A DNA stretch of 64,000 bases from Phymorhynchus buccinoides (taxonomy: Eukaryota; Mollusca; Gastropoda; Neogastropoda; Raphitomidae). Shown here piece after piece: positions 37,333 through 57,980 of the stretch (position 1 is its first letter; every line of letters begins with the position of its first letter). A program made the translations under genes and the position numbers. The stretch lies in the NCBI GenBank assembly GCA_017654935.2, contig CM065690.1, forward strand, positions 11,046,102 to 11,110,101. Reading direction: 5' to 3'. The notes below the pieces were generated by a model, which was not told the origin of the DNA, ran no database searches, and worked only from the letters and a program-made list of their open reading frames with translations.

Positions 37333-37625
37333 CTATTCTTTGATCGCTCGGATAGTTTCCTGTCATACGAGTGCAGATGCGTCATGCTGCTGTTATGCGC
37401 CCAACTTGGAATTAATTGAGCCTAGCAATGTCCATCTTCAGCTGGAGAAAATCTTTTGAAGTTTCTTGAAAAGGCAGGAGAATGGTAGTAGATGACAGTT
37501 AGCAAAGGGAAAAAGGCAGAGTCAAAGAGAGTGACAGATTAGAGGAAGTTACAAGTACAGAACTTCCAGAAGGCAGCAAAACTATTTGCATGAAAGACGC
37601 ACATACACACACCAGTATCTTCATA
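37333..37625 (+). repeat. R1 repeat, head B
   Basis: Starts TTTGATCGCTCGGATAG. The tail runs to CAGAACTTCCAGAAGG and a degraded CCAGTATCTTC terminus. Immediately followed by a TCGGACTATAAGG MITE at 37644. Confidence 0.8.
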
Positions 37626-37643
37626 ATTACTGACGAATGCCTT

Positions 37644-37790
37644 CCCTATTTTTCGAACTATAAGGCGCACCCCCCCAAATTTCACATAAATTTAAGATTT
37701 TGATTTTGTTATAATATTTTCTTACAATTTTATTAGTCATATTATAAGGCGCGGGGGAAAAGTATCGCCTTATAGTCCGGTATTTTTACA
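37644..37790. mobile_element. TCGGACTATAAGG-type MITE
   Basis: Left end CCCTATTTTTCGAACTATAA, right end GCCTTATAGTCCGGTATT. Abuts an R1 copy. Confidence 0.75.
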
Positions 37791-38114
37791 GGACTCTCTC
37801 TTTGTCTGTTTTGTGCAGAAGTCGAGCTGTGCGGAGGGGGATGCCATGGATCAACACACCAGTGCATGAGGACTGACTGTGATGCAGCGGCTTTAAGTGT
37901 AACATGTAACCACAATGAGGAGCTATTATATTACACACGCAATTTAATTGAGTGAATGATTATTTGTTGCTAACCTGAAGAAAAATAAATGTTTTGCTAG
38001 TTTCAAGTCTCTATTATTATCCTTTTTTTATTTTTATTGTCATGCTTTTTTTGTGTGTGTGGTGTGGTAAGATAGTAGTGTGAGAAAATACATTTTAAGA
38101 AAATCTTTCCTGTT

Positions 38115-38300
38115 ATTTTTGTTTCAAGGTTATAATATATACATCTGTATTGTTAAAAAAAAATCGGGACTTTCCTGGTGTTGCACTGCCTTCGGGCATT
38201 GTCTCCAAGATCGTTCCCACCATCTTTATATCTATAAATGTCCCATATGTATCTGTTCCAGACCGGAGGACGTTAATTGAATGTTCATTCATTCAAGGTT
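38115..38300 (+). repeat. R2 dispersed repeat, partial
   Basis: Matches from TGTATTGTTAAAAA through TCGTTCCCACCATC to GACCGGAGGACGTTAA. Confidence 0.7.
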
Positions 38301-38599
38301 ATGATAAAAATTCTTATTTTCATTTCCAGTGATTTTTAAAAAAAATATTTAAAAAAAAAAATCCAATTAAGGATTAATCCAACGTGTTATTGGAATTGAG
38401 ATACTATTCTAAAAAATCTGTTTAGACATGGATATCATTTGCAAAACCATTAAATGACAGATAGGGATTTCTTGGTAAAGGTCAAGATGTGCCACCCCCC
38501 CTACATTTCTCGGTTAATTGTATTTTTCCATTTTTGCCTTTCTTACCATACATAAAGCTGTAGTGGTTTTTTTAGGAACCTTTTTAGCTAATAACCTTT

Positions 38600-38735
38600 T
38601 TGGAATACTAACCCTATCCCTAACCCTAACCCCCACCCTATAAGACGGAAAAACGCAACGAACCACAACTGTGACAAATCGCGGTGTACTGCAGTACATA
38701 GTGGGGGGTAGGGTTAGGTTTAGGGCTAGGGTTTA
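38600..38735. repeat. Telomere-like repeats, both orientations
   Basis: CCCTATCCCTAACCCTAACC at about 38608 and GGGTTAGGTTTAGGGCTAGG at about 38708 face each other about 100 bp apart. The block around it recurs partly at 42530-42680 (TGCATTTCTCGGTTAATT). Confidence 0.6.
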
Positions 38736-38876
38736 CCTTTACCGATTTTTTCATGTTTGAAGCTATTTTGACTTAAAAGATATAGAAAAAAGCTCTTGCA
38801 GCACTCCTATTGATCTTCTGTGGTTTGAATCAGTCAGTGCTATGCATGATGCTGCAAACAATTGTTGTTTTTCCAG

Positions 38877-39567
38877 TGTTCCCCATGCTTCCAAATTTTT
38901 AAGGGTCATCATGACCCTTTGCCCCCAAATTTTAAGGGTCATTAGAAAAAATTTGAGGGTCAAAATAAAAGCCATAATAAATGGACAATATGACTGCAGA
39001 AGAGCTTGCCATCACGATGCTGAAGCCAGTCAAATTCTTCACACCAACTTGACTTGAATTTGCGTGTTACTTTCTTCTTTTCATCACTACTGACAGTTGA
39101 GGTAGAACTTGAAGGGCCTGGAACTGGTTCGAGGGTTTTTGTCACCTCACTTAAAACTTCAGAGTCTTTGGAAGAACTTCGCGTCGAAGTTTTCGCAATC
39201 CAGCGAAGCAGCGCCATTTTTTTGCTTCCAAGTCAAAAAGTCTACACCAGGCTTGGCAGCAGTGCATGTGCGAGCAGCATGGGTGGCGAGAAACAAAGGG
39301 AAATTACTCTGTGGTTCATGATAGTTTTTGTCGTCTGCTTCAAGCATGGTATAGTAGTGAAAGAATAGGCCCAGTATATTTTGTTGATCGTTTCCCGCAA
39401 GCCGGAAATGGCTTTGACATTCTGATCGCGGCGAACACGTTTGAGGAAGCAATCGGCTGAGAGAAAAACTGTACGTCACAATGACGTATTGACTGAAAAA
39501 ATTATACGTCAAACTTGAAACTTTGCTCGTAATTTACGAACAGATCTGCGTAATCGGGAACACTGTT
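38877..39567 (-). mobile_element. hAT-like element retaining a transposase N-terminus, copy 2
   Basis: Same CAGTGTTCCC/GGGAACACTG ends. A minus-strand frame (39217 downward) reads LEPVPGPSSSTSTVSSDEKK, then RKFKSSWCEEFDWLQHRDGK LFCS, resembling the zinc-finger start of hAT transposases of the ZNF862/TTF type. The frame breaks off at a deletion junction where the finger should continue, so no catalytic part is present. Confidence 0.7.
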
Positions 39568-39740
39568 TTCCCATTGTGTTTTGTGTGCGTGTGTGTTTTA
39601 CTCAACCTTTTGAGAATGATTGTGTAAATAGGGTGCGTCTTGTGGCAAGAGTTAATGTGCGCATGCATGAGATGATGATATGACAAAAAAGTTTTTTTAA
39701 GTCCCATGAATGTCCCATGCCTTGTGAAAATATCGTTATA

Positions 39741-40165
39741 TACTGGTCTCCAAAAGTTAAGGGCCGGCTTCTGTTTTCAGTAGCTTGATATCTATTTATT
39801 GTACACTAAGACAACAATGAAGAAAACGGCAAAACTTAGGCTACTCAATAACTTTCCTTCCGGTTGCACGTGCCTGAACCAGTTTTGCAGACATTGCAGT
39901 ACAGCAACAGCGTTTTCAGGTACGCTTAAAATGTGGCAAATTCACGAGAATTTCACGAAAGTTTGGTCTCTTTTCGCTGAAGAATCAGGGCTGATGCAGG
40001 TTTCTTGCCTATTGCACGTGCAAGGCATGACTGTAGTGAATACTGCTGAGCAAAAGTTAGACACGAATGTGTATTTAAGGGCGCAACCAGAGCTCTCAAT
40101 AAGCATGCCTCCAAGACAGAAGAGAGAAGATCGTTCTTCCGGCCCTTAAATTTTGGAGACCAGTA
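39741..40165. mobile_element. TA-flanked inverted-repeat element with a 116-codon frame
   Basis: Ends TACTGGTCTCCAAAA and TTTTGGAGACCAGTA, each followed inward by the AAGGGCCGG/CCGGCCCTT type sequence, and flanked by TA, as for Tc1/mariner-class insertions. An open frame of 116 codons on the plus strand (39799-40149) fills most of the interior; I recognise no domain in it. Confidence 0.75.
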
Positions 40166-40299
40166 TACTTCACTTGTGGAGAAAATGTCTTTTAAGTTTT
40201 CTTGTCTCTAGCAAGATTGAAATGTTGTTTCGATCTCAAAAGAAATACAGCAAATATTTGAAGCAATTCCAAAATATTCAAGTTAGAATTTGATTCAAG

Positions 40300-40632
40300 A
40301 AGCCCCCCGTGGGGATACCGGGGGGTCTTCCGTACAAATTGTTCCATCTTCTGGAAGTTCTGTGCTTGTAACTTCCTCTAATCTGTCACTCTCTTTGACT
40401 CTGCCTTTTTCCTTGCTTTGTGTCATCTTCTATCTTTCTGACTTCTGGCCCATTCTGCCTTTTTCCCCAAAAAAATCTTCCATATAGTTTTCTCCTTTGA
40501 GTTTGAGCTCTTCCGAAATCGGAATGTGTCGGCTGAATGCAGCGAGGACACCAGTGAAAACTGGTAAACGGACACATACGTATCCATTGTGGCCTTATGG
40601 CCCTGGAATGCAGAAGATTCAAGAAGAAGAGG
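40300..40632 (-). repeat. R1 repeat, head A, reversed
   Basis: Begins with CCCCGTGGGGATACCGGG (tail terminus) and ends with the head A core CATTGTGGCCTTATGGCCCT followed by a GAAGAAGA tract. Confidence 0.85.
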
Positions 40633-41132
40633 CCGGCTATTAACAGCATAAAAACATCAGCATTACAGGGATGTGAGAATGAAACTCGTAAATGCGCCTT
40701 TTCTGTTCGACTTGGGGGGAAAAAATCCCCCCAAAATCAGTCAAGTTGTAGTTGTAGCAGGGAGTACATTCCCTTGACTGAATTCCGTAAGCCTCTCTGT
40801 GATTGGCTAGTATTGACCAATGGCAATGCACCATTTTTCGTGTGCTTGGCTAATTCTTCGGTGTCATTTCAGAGGAGGATTTACGTTTTGTCTTCAGTCA
40901 TGGAAATTATACTGTACATCGCACCTGTGGGGGAGTGTGAAGAAAGAGGAGGCGGACAAAAGGATGTCCACATAAGTTTGACGGGGCTTGTCAGGATGAA
41001 ACTGCATCATACATTGTGATCCTATGTAGGCGAGCTGCAGTTTCATCCAGAAATTGACCGAAAAAGTTGATGTTGCGGACAAAGTTTTGTGTCAGTGGCT
41101 TTGATGATACCATTGGCTACGCTACGCTTTTT

Positions 41133-41176
<44 letters not shown>

Positions 41177-41844
41177 CGGGCTCTCACATCCCTGGCATTA
41201 GGTAATTTATTATGACTAGACTGTGAACTTACCTCTTTTGTTAGGTTTGTTAGAGTAGAGATTTTCGCAGCAAAAGACATTTTCATTTTTCTCTTTTTTT
41301 CTTCAAGTTCACATGGGATACACTTTTATTTGGACTTGATCATAGCATAAGAAAAAGCTATATCTCGTTATTCTCCTTTTATTTCGTTAGGAAAACCAAA
41401 CTGAGATAGGGTCCATTGACTGTTGTAGAAAAGTGAATTTATGAAGTTATTGAGAAGAAAATGGGTAATAAAACATGCGTCTCGAGTTGTGTGTACCTGC
41501 TTTGGTGTTTGTTGTATTCTAACAAACTCTTGCAATACAGTATGTCGATTGATATGGCTGAATAAGTTTGTATGGAGTGTTCATATTTTAGTAATAAAAA
41601 ATTTCACAGAAAAAAAATACCCTTTAATTAATTGGATTTTATAGTGCTCTGTTTCTCTCTCTCTCTCTAAAAGTCTATCTTTTTCTGTCTGTCTTATTTG
41701 AGCCAGATGAGTATGTGTGTGTTGCAGCTGTTTTATTTTATAAACTGCGAATCACTGCCCCAAAAATAATAATTTTGTTGTTTTATCTCTAAACGTTTTT
41801 CCTTACAGAAGGAAAAAACAAACTGAAACAGACTGCAACGTCAC

Positions 41845-42060
41845 TGGAACATACAACAAACAAACAACTACACACAAGTGTAAAGTGACGTTATTTTATC
41901 CACAAGAGACAAAACAAAACTACTGGATATTTCGGCGAATGTGCCTTTATCAACACAGACAAACAAGAAAACAGCAAATATAGAAAAAGGAGCAAAAAGC
42001 AGGCAACAAAAGGAAAGAAACTGCCCACGGCAGCCTGAACGAAGCCAGTGAAGGAAAAAC
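41845..42060. mobile_element. Second copy of the SINE-like unit
   Basis: Contains the reverse complement of the unit at 50469-50729, including TACTGGATATTTCGGCGAAT and the CACTTTGCACTTG-type end. Located about 1.9 kb downstream of the DNAJB13 stop. Confidence 0.6.
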
Positions 42061-42892
42061 TGTGTACTGGTGATTCCTGTTGTATTTTAGTAACAGGTAT
42101 AAGGCGATTAAAAAAAAAAGTGCATCCCACGAAATCATTAATAAAAATGTTAATTGTCTTTTCCGAAAATAGATGTCTTTTTTTACCACGACAACTGGAA
42201 TGCAGTACAGTTCAACATATCCTGACTTTTTGAGCCCACATGAATAAAATTAATTTTGTCCGGAAACCGCAAAAATTGAAGTTGCATACGAAGACATCAA
42301 AATTGCGAAAAGTGTTTTTGGACCTCCGAAAAGTGTTTTTGGACCTCCGAAAAGTCATTTTCTGAAAATGGGGTACCATGTAAATTGTTAATTTTGGGAG
42401 CACACACACAAATCTTTGGGGGGGGGGGGGCGGCGGAACGGTTGTAATCTTACATGCATTGAATCTTCTTTACACATCTGAAAAATCAAAATGATAGTTT
42501 GATTATTAAACTTTTGGTAAAGGTAGAGATGTGCCCCCCCCCCCCCCCCCCCCCCCCTGCATTTCTCGGTTAATTCCATTTTATCCGTTTTTGCCTTTCT
42601 TACCAAACATAAAGCTGTAATTTATGAACCTTTTCAGCTAATTATCTTTTTGGAATAATAACCATAACCCTAAACGAAGCGTTCAAGATCCATCCAACTG
42701 ATGCACCTTCCACTCTTGTCCGCAAATTTAAAAAAAATAAAAAATGAATGAACACAGAACACCAAGTTAAAGCGCTATTATACGTTGGCGGTAAATATGT
42801 GTATTTTATTTGGTTATCTGAAAGAACGCTGATCATTGTCATTATTGGAAGGCTTCTTGTGCCTTGTGCAATGCATGATGCCGAACATCAGT

Positions 42893-43322
42893 ACAGGGTT
42901 CGCACGATCTTTGAAAGTCTTTGAGAAATTAAGTGCCATTTGAAAGAAAGTCTTTGAAAATTGGCTTTGGTCTGTGAAAATCGTGAAATGGTTTGTGAAA
43001 AGGTCATTGACACCTTAAAAAGTCATTGATGCCGTCAGATTTATTTTAGTTTGCTTCCAGAATTAATAAAGAAGCAATTTAATGTGGCTTATTTTTCAAT
43101 ATCCGCAGTTCAACGATCCAGTTCCGCATAGCAGACACCCTCGATTTGTGAAGAGTTCTTCCCTTGGCTATATCTGGGTCTTTTTTCTACACCGGTGCAA
43201 CTTGAGTGATCGTGATCGAAGCAATCGTCATCATTGCATGTCGTGAGAGGTCTTTGAAAATAGGGTAAAGGGTCTTTGAAAGTTTGTGAATTTGGGTATC
43301 AAAAATCTGTACAAACACTGCA
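42893..43322. mobile_element. CAGGGTTCGCAC-type repeat 3' of DNAJB13
   Basis: Starts CAGGGTTCGCACGATCTTTG, contains repeated GTCTTTGAAA, and ends CTGTACAAACACTG. The CAGGGTTC end suggests a hAT-type non-autonomous element. Confidence 0.5.
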
Positions 43323-43732
43323 GTAAGACAAATAATGTGACCAGCCCAGTTTGTCTACAGTATATTTTTTTGTCTGTTTTCACATGTAGTTTTCTCCCCT
43401 TTTCTATGCTCTAATCTGAAAAAGCATGTTGCCCATTGCACTCACACACACACACACACACATAAATAATGATGTATGTTTCAGTTATATTTTACTTTGC
43501 AAATATAGTACATGTATTCATATGTATTAAAATCATAATACATCAGTCTTTCCTTCTGTTGTAAAATGCAAGAGATTTTTTCTTAAATATCTAAACAGAC
43601 CATAGGTACATGTTAGCGTTACTTGGATTGAGTTGGGTTTTTTTCTTCTTCGAAATAAACTCATTAAAAATTGAGAAAGAGGAAAACGACGAGTGACAAA
43701 CTTTCTTGAGGACATCCTTTTCAGAAAGACGC

Positions 43733-43738
43733 TTTATT
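43733..43738 (-). terminator. Poly(A) signal of DNAJB13
   Basis: AATAAA on the minus strand about 197 nt beyond the DNAJB13 stop codon. It is the first canonical hexamer in the 3' flank, giving a short 3'UTR. Confidence 0.6.
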
Positions 43739-43934
43739 CAACAATGCAAGCATACACCGTTTTTGTGTGCTACGTAAGCTAAAATTTACATTTTTGTAAC
43801 AAGCTTGGCAGTCAAGACGTTAAAAGAGGGATTTCTAAAGAAAGAAAATGACCAGTCTCTTAAAAATGTCTATTTTTGTGAATACTATTTCCACACTTAT
43901 CACTCACACTCCGTAATACAAGCCTTACATTTTT

Positions 43935-51636
<7,702 letters not shown>

Positions 51637-51683
51637 CTTGACAGCCGCGCGCAAAGTTGGACGGTGCGCTTAGTTTGTAAACT

Positions 51684-51695
51684 AAAGATGGCGGA
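51684..51695 (-). promoter_or_regulatory. YY1-like motif upstream of DNAJB13
   Basis: TCCGCCATCTTT on the gene strand, about 50 nt before the DNAJB13 ATG. It matches the core of the animal YY1 consensus (GCCGCCATnTTG), which is often found just downstream of TATA-less starts. On the plus strand it reads like a strong start context (AAGATGGCGGA), but that frame shows no recognisable product. Confidence 0.4.
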
Positions 51696-51995
51696 TCGCT
51701 TAGTTACGACGAACGCAGAGCTAAATACATGTTTGCTTTCGTATCCCAATTTAATTTATTATATTCTGTCACAAACCAAAGCAAAAAAAACCTGCATAAA
51801 GCCATATTATTATTATGCTTAATGCTATATCTCTTTACTATTACATGGGTTCATTTATTTTATTTTATTCCGCATAACATAAAGGACATATCCTTAGAGT
51901 CTTTTCACCCCAATGGAAGACAAATGATTTAAAACTGAACATATTTTTTTTCTTTCTCTTTTCCCCCCTTTTTTTTCAGTTCAGTAAATGTGCTC

Positions 51996-52313
<318 letters not shown>

Positions 52314-52322
<9 letters not shown>

Positions 52323-52386
52323 ACACATACATACACACGCACGCACGCGCGCGCACGCTCGCGCACACGCACGCGCACGCGCACGC

Positions 52387-52450
<64 letters not shown>

Positions 52451-52455
52451 ACACA
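52314..52455. repeat. Mixed CA/CG-rich then (CA)n microsatellite
   Basis: (CGCA)-like alternating purine-pyrimidine sequence passes into pure (CA)n at 52388-52445; directly abuts the CT array. Confidence 0.9.
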
Positions 52456-52700
52456 CTTATAAAGATTCAAAGAATTTAATCCTATCACTCCAAATGATCA
52501 GTCATGCAGCTGAATGTCTCTGAACACGTAAACATTTTTCACTCTTTCCTCAGAGCAACACTGACAGTGATATAGGCCAGTCATAATATTACTAATTATA
52601 ACTTGAACTGATGTCACTGTTGTTAATTGCCACGACTCGAAAGAGTGAAAAATGTTCCCTTGTACAGAAACCTTAAAAGACTAGACTAGTCTAGATTATT

Positions 52701-52916
52701 AGGGGAAGACGGGGTAAAAAGCGCATGGGCGGGTAAGAAGCCCACCCCAATTATCTCATCAAATAAAGAAAATTTCAGTCAAATTTGCCCATGAGACGAA
52801 TGCTAGACATTAACCCTCGTCTCATGGGCAAAATGAGACTGAAATTTGCTTCATTTCATGAGATAATTCGGGTGGGCTTCTTACCCGCCCATGCGCTTTT
52901 TACCCCGTCTTCCCCT
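52701..52916. mobile_element. 216-bp foldback element, copy 1
   Basis: GGGGAAGACGGGGTAAAAAG and CTTTTTACCCCGTCTTCCCC arms with TA flanks; the central loop near ATGCTAGACATTAACC is about 20 bp. Confidence 0.85.
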
Positions 52917-52919
52917 ATT

Positions 52920-53935
52920 TAGACTATTTATTTTGTGCTTGTATGTTTCTTTTTTTGTTCTTTTCCTTTAGTTCTTTGGTTTTAACAGCTTCCATTTTGA
53001 TTCTTTCCGTTTGTAAGTGTGTCGGATTAGTCTCTCTCTAATTTCTTCATCGAATCGTATCGTACATTCGTGCGATTTTAGTGGACGCGGTGTAGCTATG
53101 CATGGCCACTGCAACGACCATCTTTTGCAAGAGTAAATGCCCTTGATAGATGCTTGAGTTCTGACCAAACGAGGGAATAACTCGCCAATAACCCTATTTG
53201 AGGCCACTGAATGGCTGCCTTTTGCAAGAGTGAGTGCCCTTTTGGATACTGACCAACAAGGGCTTAACTCTCGAGCTGTGAAGGGCCTTAATAACCCCAG
53301 TTGCAGTGGCCAATGCGCATGAATTAAAAACAACAACAACCGCGTGATAGCAGTTTTAATGACGTCATAAGTCCAGTTATCTTGGAAACTCAAAATGTGA
53401 TACGATAAAAATAGACTAGTCAGCATAAATGTTCACACGCAACAATAATTAAGTTGGGTTAGAAGGGAATTGGATACAGTTTTATCGCTGTAGTAATTGT
53501 TTCAACGTGTCAGCAAAAGTACGTAACCGTTCCGGGTTTTGATGACGAACTTTGATGACGATTGCGGCCAATTTACATATCACTGATGCACGTGCCCCAT
53601 TGTGGCTAAGAATAGACCCTACTAGTGCACTATGCTAGGTAAGCGCGAGAAAGTGGGTCACCTGACACGTGATATCATTATTGAATTTGAAAGGAAATAA
53701 TTATGTGAGAAGGGAAGAGTAACCCGTAAGAATAAGAAGAGATCAGTTTACGAAAGCGCGTATTGGCATATCAGAAGCGCGGACAATTTTTATTTTTTTA
53801 CGAAAGCGCGTCGTCGTTCATGAGCGCGGATTTGTTTTAGGATTGTAAGTACGGATTTTCAACCCCCACCCACCCATCTATGCCTCCTGTTTCCCTTTCC
53901 CTTTGTCTTGGATACGTATGTAGGTACAGGACTAA
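52920..53935. other. Non-coding stretch upstream of DNAJB13
   Basis: A 152-codon minus-strand frame (53426-52968) exists but shows no domain, and its interior has the repeated CTTTTGCAAGAGT(G/A)A(A/G)TGCCC phrase. Otherwise nothing recognised. Confidence 0.5.
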
Positions 53936-53938
53936 GAG

Positions 53939-53973
53939 CACACACACACACACACACGCACGCACACGCACAC

Positions 53974-54027
<54 letters not shown>
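53939..54027. repeat. (CA)n microsatellite
   Basis: About 88 bp with CG interruptions. Confidence 0.95.
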
Positions 54028-54029
<2 letters not shown>

Positions 54030-54092
54030 CACCACATACACAGAGTATCATAAGCATATACACATGAAGATCCAAATACAGTTGGGGGGAAA

Positions 54093-54599
<507 letters not shown>

Positions 54600-54949
54600 G
54601 TGTCACACCGTTGATAAGAAAGAAGTGCCATTGTGAAAATCCAGCCTATATTAACACCATTGCTGATTTGTGTCATGAGCGGCAGGCTGATCGTTGCAGT
54701 TTTCGTGTCTCCCGTGCTCCACACTATTTTCTGGTAGGTCACCCTAATTCCGCGCTTTTGAGTCATGGGTCTGTACGCGCGCTTTTGAAACATTTCCGGT
54801 TTAGAAATCCGCGCTTTTACAAAAAAAAAGACAACATTTTTACTTATCACTCAACTTCGTTGTTCATGTTGTTGGTTTTTGTTCTTTTGTTGTTGTTGTG
54901 TTGTTTTGTTGCTTTCTTGGCCTCCTTCTCCTTCAAGTTGTTGTTGTTA

Positions 54950-55110
54950 ACGTACCCTGGCTAAAAGACTCCAGGGATCATCCTAACAGCCGAAGCACTT
55001 GAACATTATGGTACAAATGCATCAGCTAGGGATGAGAACATTACGTGTGTTACCATTTTTTTTTATTACCCCGCCACATGGGCAGCAACAACTCCGTCTT
55101 CGGGGGATCT
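54950..55110 (-). repeat. Dispersed repeat, reversed copy
   Basis: AAAGACTCCAGGGATCATCC, TACAAATGCATCAGCTAGGG and CTCCGTCTTCGGGGGA. Confidence 0.65.
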
Positions 55111-55199
55111 CCTTCAAGTTCTTGTTGTTCTTCCTGAAGCTGTTCTTTTCTGCTTTTCAATCAAGCGTCTTTAGCAACACGCTGAAAAGGATTTATTTC

Positions 55200-55545
55200 T
55201 TTTCTTCTTCTTCTGCGTTCCCAGGCCATATAGCCATAATGGGTAAGGTACGTATGTGTCCGGTTTTCAATATACACTGGTCTCCCCGCTGCATGCAGCC
55301 AACACATTCCAATTTCGGAGGAGCTCAAAGGAGAGAATTGAGAAGATTTTTTGGAGAGAAAACAAAACCAGGACTGAGAATGGGCCAATAAGTCAGAAAG
55401 ATAGTAGATGACAGAAAGCAAAGGGAAAACTGGCAGAGTCAAAGAGAGTGACAGATTAGTGGAAGCTACAAGCATAGAACTTCCAGAAGGTGTGGGAACT
55501 ATTTGTACGAGAGAAAAAAACCGGTATCCCCCACGTGTGGGTTTT
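55200..55545 (+). repeat. R1 repeat, head A
   Basis: Full head A (GCGTTCCCAGGCCATATAGC) and full tail ending ACCGGTATCCCCCACG. Preceded by a TTCTTCTTC tract. Confidence 0.85.
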
Positions 55546-55895
55546 TTTTTCTGCTTTTCAATCAAGCATCTTTAGAAACATACTGAGAAGGTGGTTTAAA
55601 AAAAAAATCATTACTGTAGGCAAAAACCCCTCTAGCTGTTCTATCGGAGCAGCTCGTCACCTGTTGCTTATATATGCTGCATGAAGCGAGATTAATAATT
55701 CCCCTTCCTCGTGCGATCGATACACACGCCCTTTCTCATCTTTCAGACCATCTAATTTAGAACTACTAGACGAGTCATTATTATTGTAAGGAAAAAACAA
55801 CAATATTAACAGGAGAGCAATGAATGACACTATTGTAAGCTTAGCTGACATGCGTGTGGGAAATCAAATACTCAAAGTTATGACATGAGCTATGC

Positions 55896-56120
55896 AGGGT
55901 AAGACGGGGTAAAAAGTCCATGGGCGGGTAAGAAGCCCATGCCAATTATCTCATGAAATAAATAAAATGTCAGTCAAATGTGCCCATGAGACGAATGCTA
56001 AACATTAACACTCGTCTCATGGGCAAAATGTGACTGAAATGGTTCTTTATTTCATGAGATAATTGGCATGGGCTTCTTACCCACCCATGGGCTTTTTTTT
56101 TTTTTACCCCGTCTTCACCT
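55896..56120. mobile_element. 216-bp foldback family, copy 2
   Basis: GGTAAGACGGGGTAAAAAGT with TTTTACCCCGTCTTCACC; the right arm has a T-run expansion. Confidence 0.8.
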
Positions 56121-56324
56121 ACGTGCGGGTGCGTGGGTTATATATTTATTGATCAATTCATGACTTGATGACAATGAATAATTGTTCATTTCCGTTTCTG
56201 GATCAGGCCGGAAGATGTTCTGGAACACGTGAAGGGCGTGGTCTGTTTAGTGCGTTGTCTATTTGTGTCTCTTTCCGTCCGCCACTAATGAAAAGGTACG
56301 ACTTTGAATGAATGAAATTCTGCT

Positions 56325-56480
56325 TAACGTCCTCCGGTCTGGAACAGACACGTATGGGACATTAGTAGATATAAAGATGGTGGGAACGACCCTGGAGGCA
56401 ATGCCCGGAGGCAGTGCAACACCAGGAAAGTCCAGAATGTTTAACAATGCAAATGTGTATAATAATTAAGGTACGATTTT
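56325..56480 (-). repeat. R2 dispersed repeat, reversed
   Basis: Reverse complement with TTAACGTCCTCCGGTCTGGA, GATGGTGGGAACGA and GGAGGCAGTGCAACACC. Confidence 0.7.
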
Positions 56481-56489
56481 TTTTTAGCG

Positions 56490-57600
56490 GGTGTGGGTCT
56501 TTAAATAGCTGATGGTTAGGCCTACCAGAGAGCTTATATATAGAGAGGGGGAACTTAACTCTTTTCCCTATTAGAGAAGTGAGGCCAACCGCCCTGGTTA
56601 TCTTTCCCTGCAGGTATGAACCTGTAAGTAAGGAGCAACTCAAGTGTTCAAATTTCAATGTGAAACAGCCTCAAAGAGTTGTCTTTTCATGAGTCATGAC
56701 AGATCTGTAATTAGATCTACATCAACGTGATCAAGTGGGTAATGATCACATTTCTTCCTGCCAAGAACGATAATTTGTAGCAGAAAAGAACATAGCCCAT
56801 TGGTTTTTTAGTCATCATATTATTGTTCTTGATGGGGGAAATTACCAAAAGAACAAGGATTCGCCCTGAAGAGAAGAAGATTTCTCGTTTGAGTTTCAAC
56901 ATGATATCGTATGTCAGATGTGCACACATAAGCAGTTGATCTAAGACTGTTCGTCAATGTTTTATAGGTTTCTATGCTCGATTTCCAGCTTCTTTACCTT
57001 TTTTTTAATCTTGCTTAAATAGAAAGAGGGCTCTCCAACCACCCAAGTTTGAACATGTGGTTGGAACAGTCGCCTCGATTCAGAATCAAATTTCGATGGA
57101 GCCGCCATTGTTCCTACCTGTACGGAAAGATAACTCTTTAGGGTCGTCATCACCCTACCTTCAAGTTGGCTATCTCCCCTAAACTATCTCTGGGCCTACT
57201 GCTTGTGCTGTGTGTATGACCAAAGACTCTAAAAGGGTAAGATGGACTACTTAAGAGTTACGGGGAGCCGGGCTGATAGAGTTATCGTTAATGGGGTAGT
57301 TACACCAATCACAATGGCGACTATCCAAAGTAGTATAACTGACTCATGAAAAGATAACTCTCTCAGGTTTGAAAAAAAGAGCTATGTAGCCTAAATGTGT
57401 CACGTTTAAAAGGGACATAACCAGTGTTTCTGTCCTCACTACTCATATAGGGAAAAGGGACCGGATGTTAGTCTTTTCTTTTCAGTGTCTTTGGTATGAC
57501 GCAGTGCCAGCTCAGTGCCAGCCAGCTCAAGCATCATGCACGCACGTGCTTCGTTGTCCGATTCCTTCGTTTGTAGCATAGCCTACAAACTTGATTGAAC
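56490..57600. other. Non-coding stretch, nothing recognised
   Basis: No frames with homology, no inverted-repeat ends and no microsatellite of note were seen. Confidence 0.45.
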
Positions 57601-57612
57601 ACCAAATGAGAC

Positions 57613-57945
57613 GTTCTTCTTCTTCTTCTTCTTCTTCTTCGATCGCTCAGACAGCTTCCTGTCAATTATGAGCGCAGATGCGTCGTGCTGCCGTTATGCG
57701 CCTAACTAACAAATAGTTAGGCCCAGCAAGTCCGACTTCGGCTGGAGGAAATGTTTTTGAAAGAGTTTCGTGGAAAAAAGGCAGGAGAATGGACCAGGTA
57801 AGGCAGAAAGATAGTATAGATGACAGTAAGCAAAGGGAAAAGGCAGAGTCAAAGAGAGTGACAGATTAGAGGAAGTTACCAGCACAGAACTTCCAGAAGG
57901 TGGGGGAACTATTTATACAAAAGACCCCCCGGTATCCCCACGGGG
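57613..57945 (+). repeat. R1 repeat, head B
   Basis: One of the best preserved head B copies: (TTC)n, GATCGCTCAGACAGCTTCCT, TTAGGCCCAGCAAGTCCGAC, then the tail to CCCCGGTATCCCCACGGGG. Confidence 0.85.
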
Positions 57946-57980
57946 TGGGACGTTCTTCTTAATTTCGGAGCTTCTTCAGT

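Noticed and set aside
51688..51820. Divergent plus-strand gene starting MADRLVTTNAELNTC
   Set aside because: The start context is strong, but it lies 52 nt from the DNAJB13 ATG, the frame soon becomes AT-rich with no donor or homology, and AAGATGGCGG is better explained as a YY1-like promoter motif.
52968..53426. 152-codon minus-strand frame upstream of DNAJB13
   Set aside because: No recognisable domain; overlaps an internally repeated phrase and lacks promoter or splice support.
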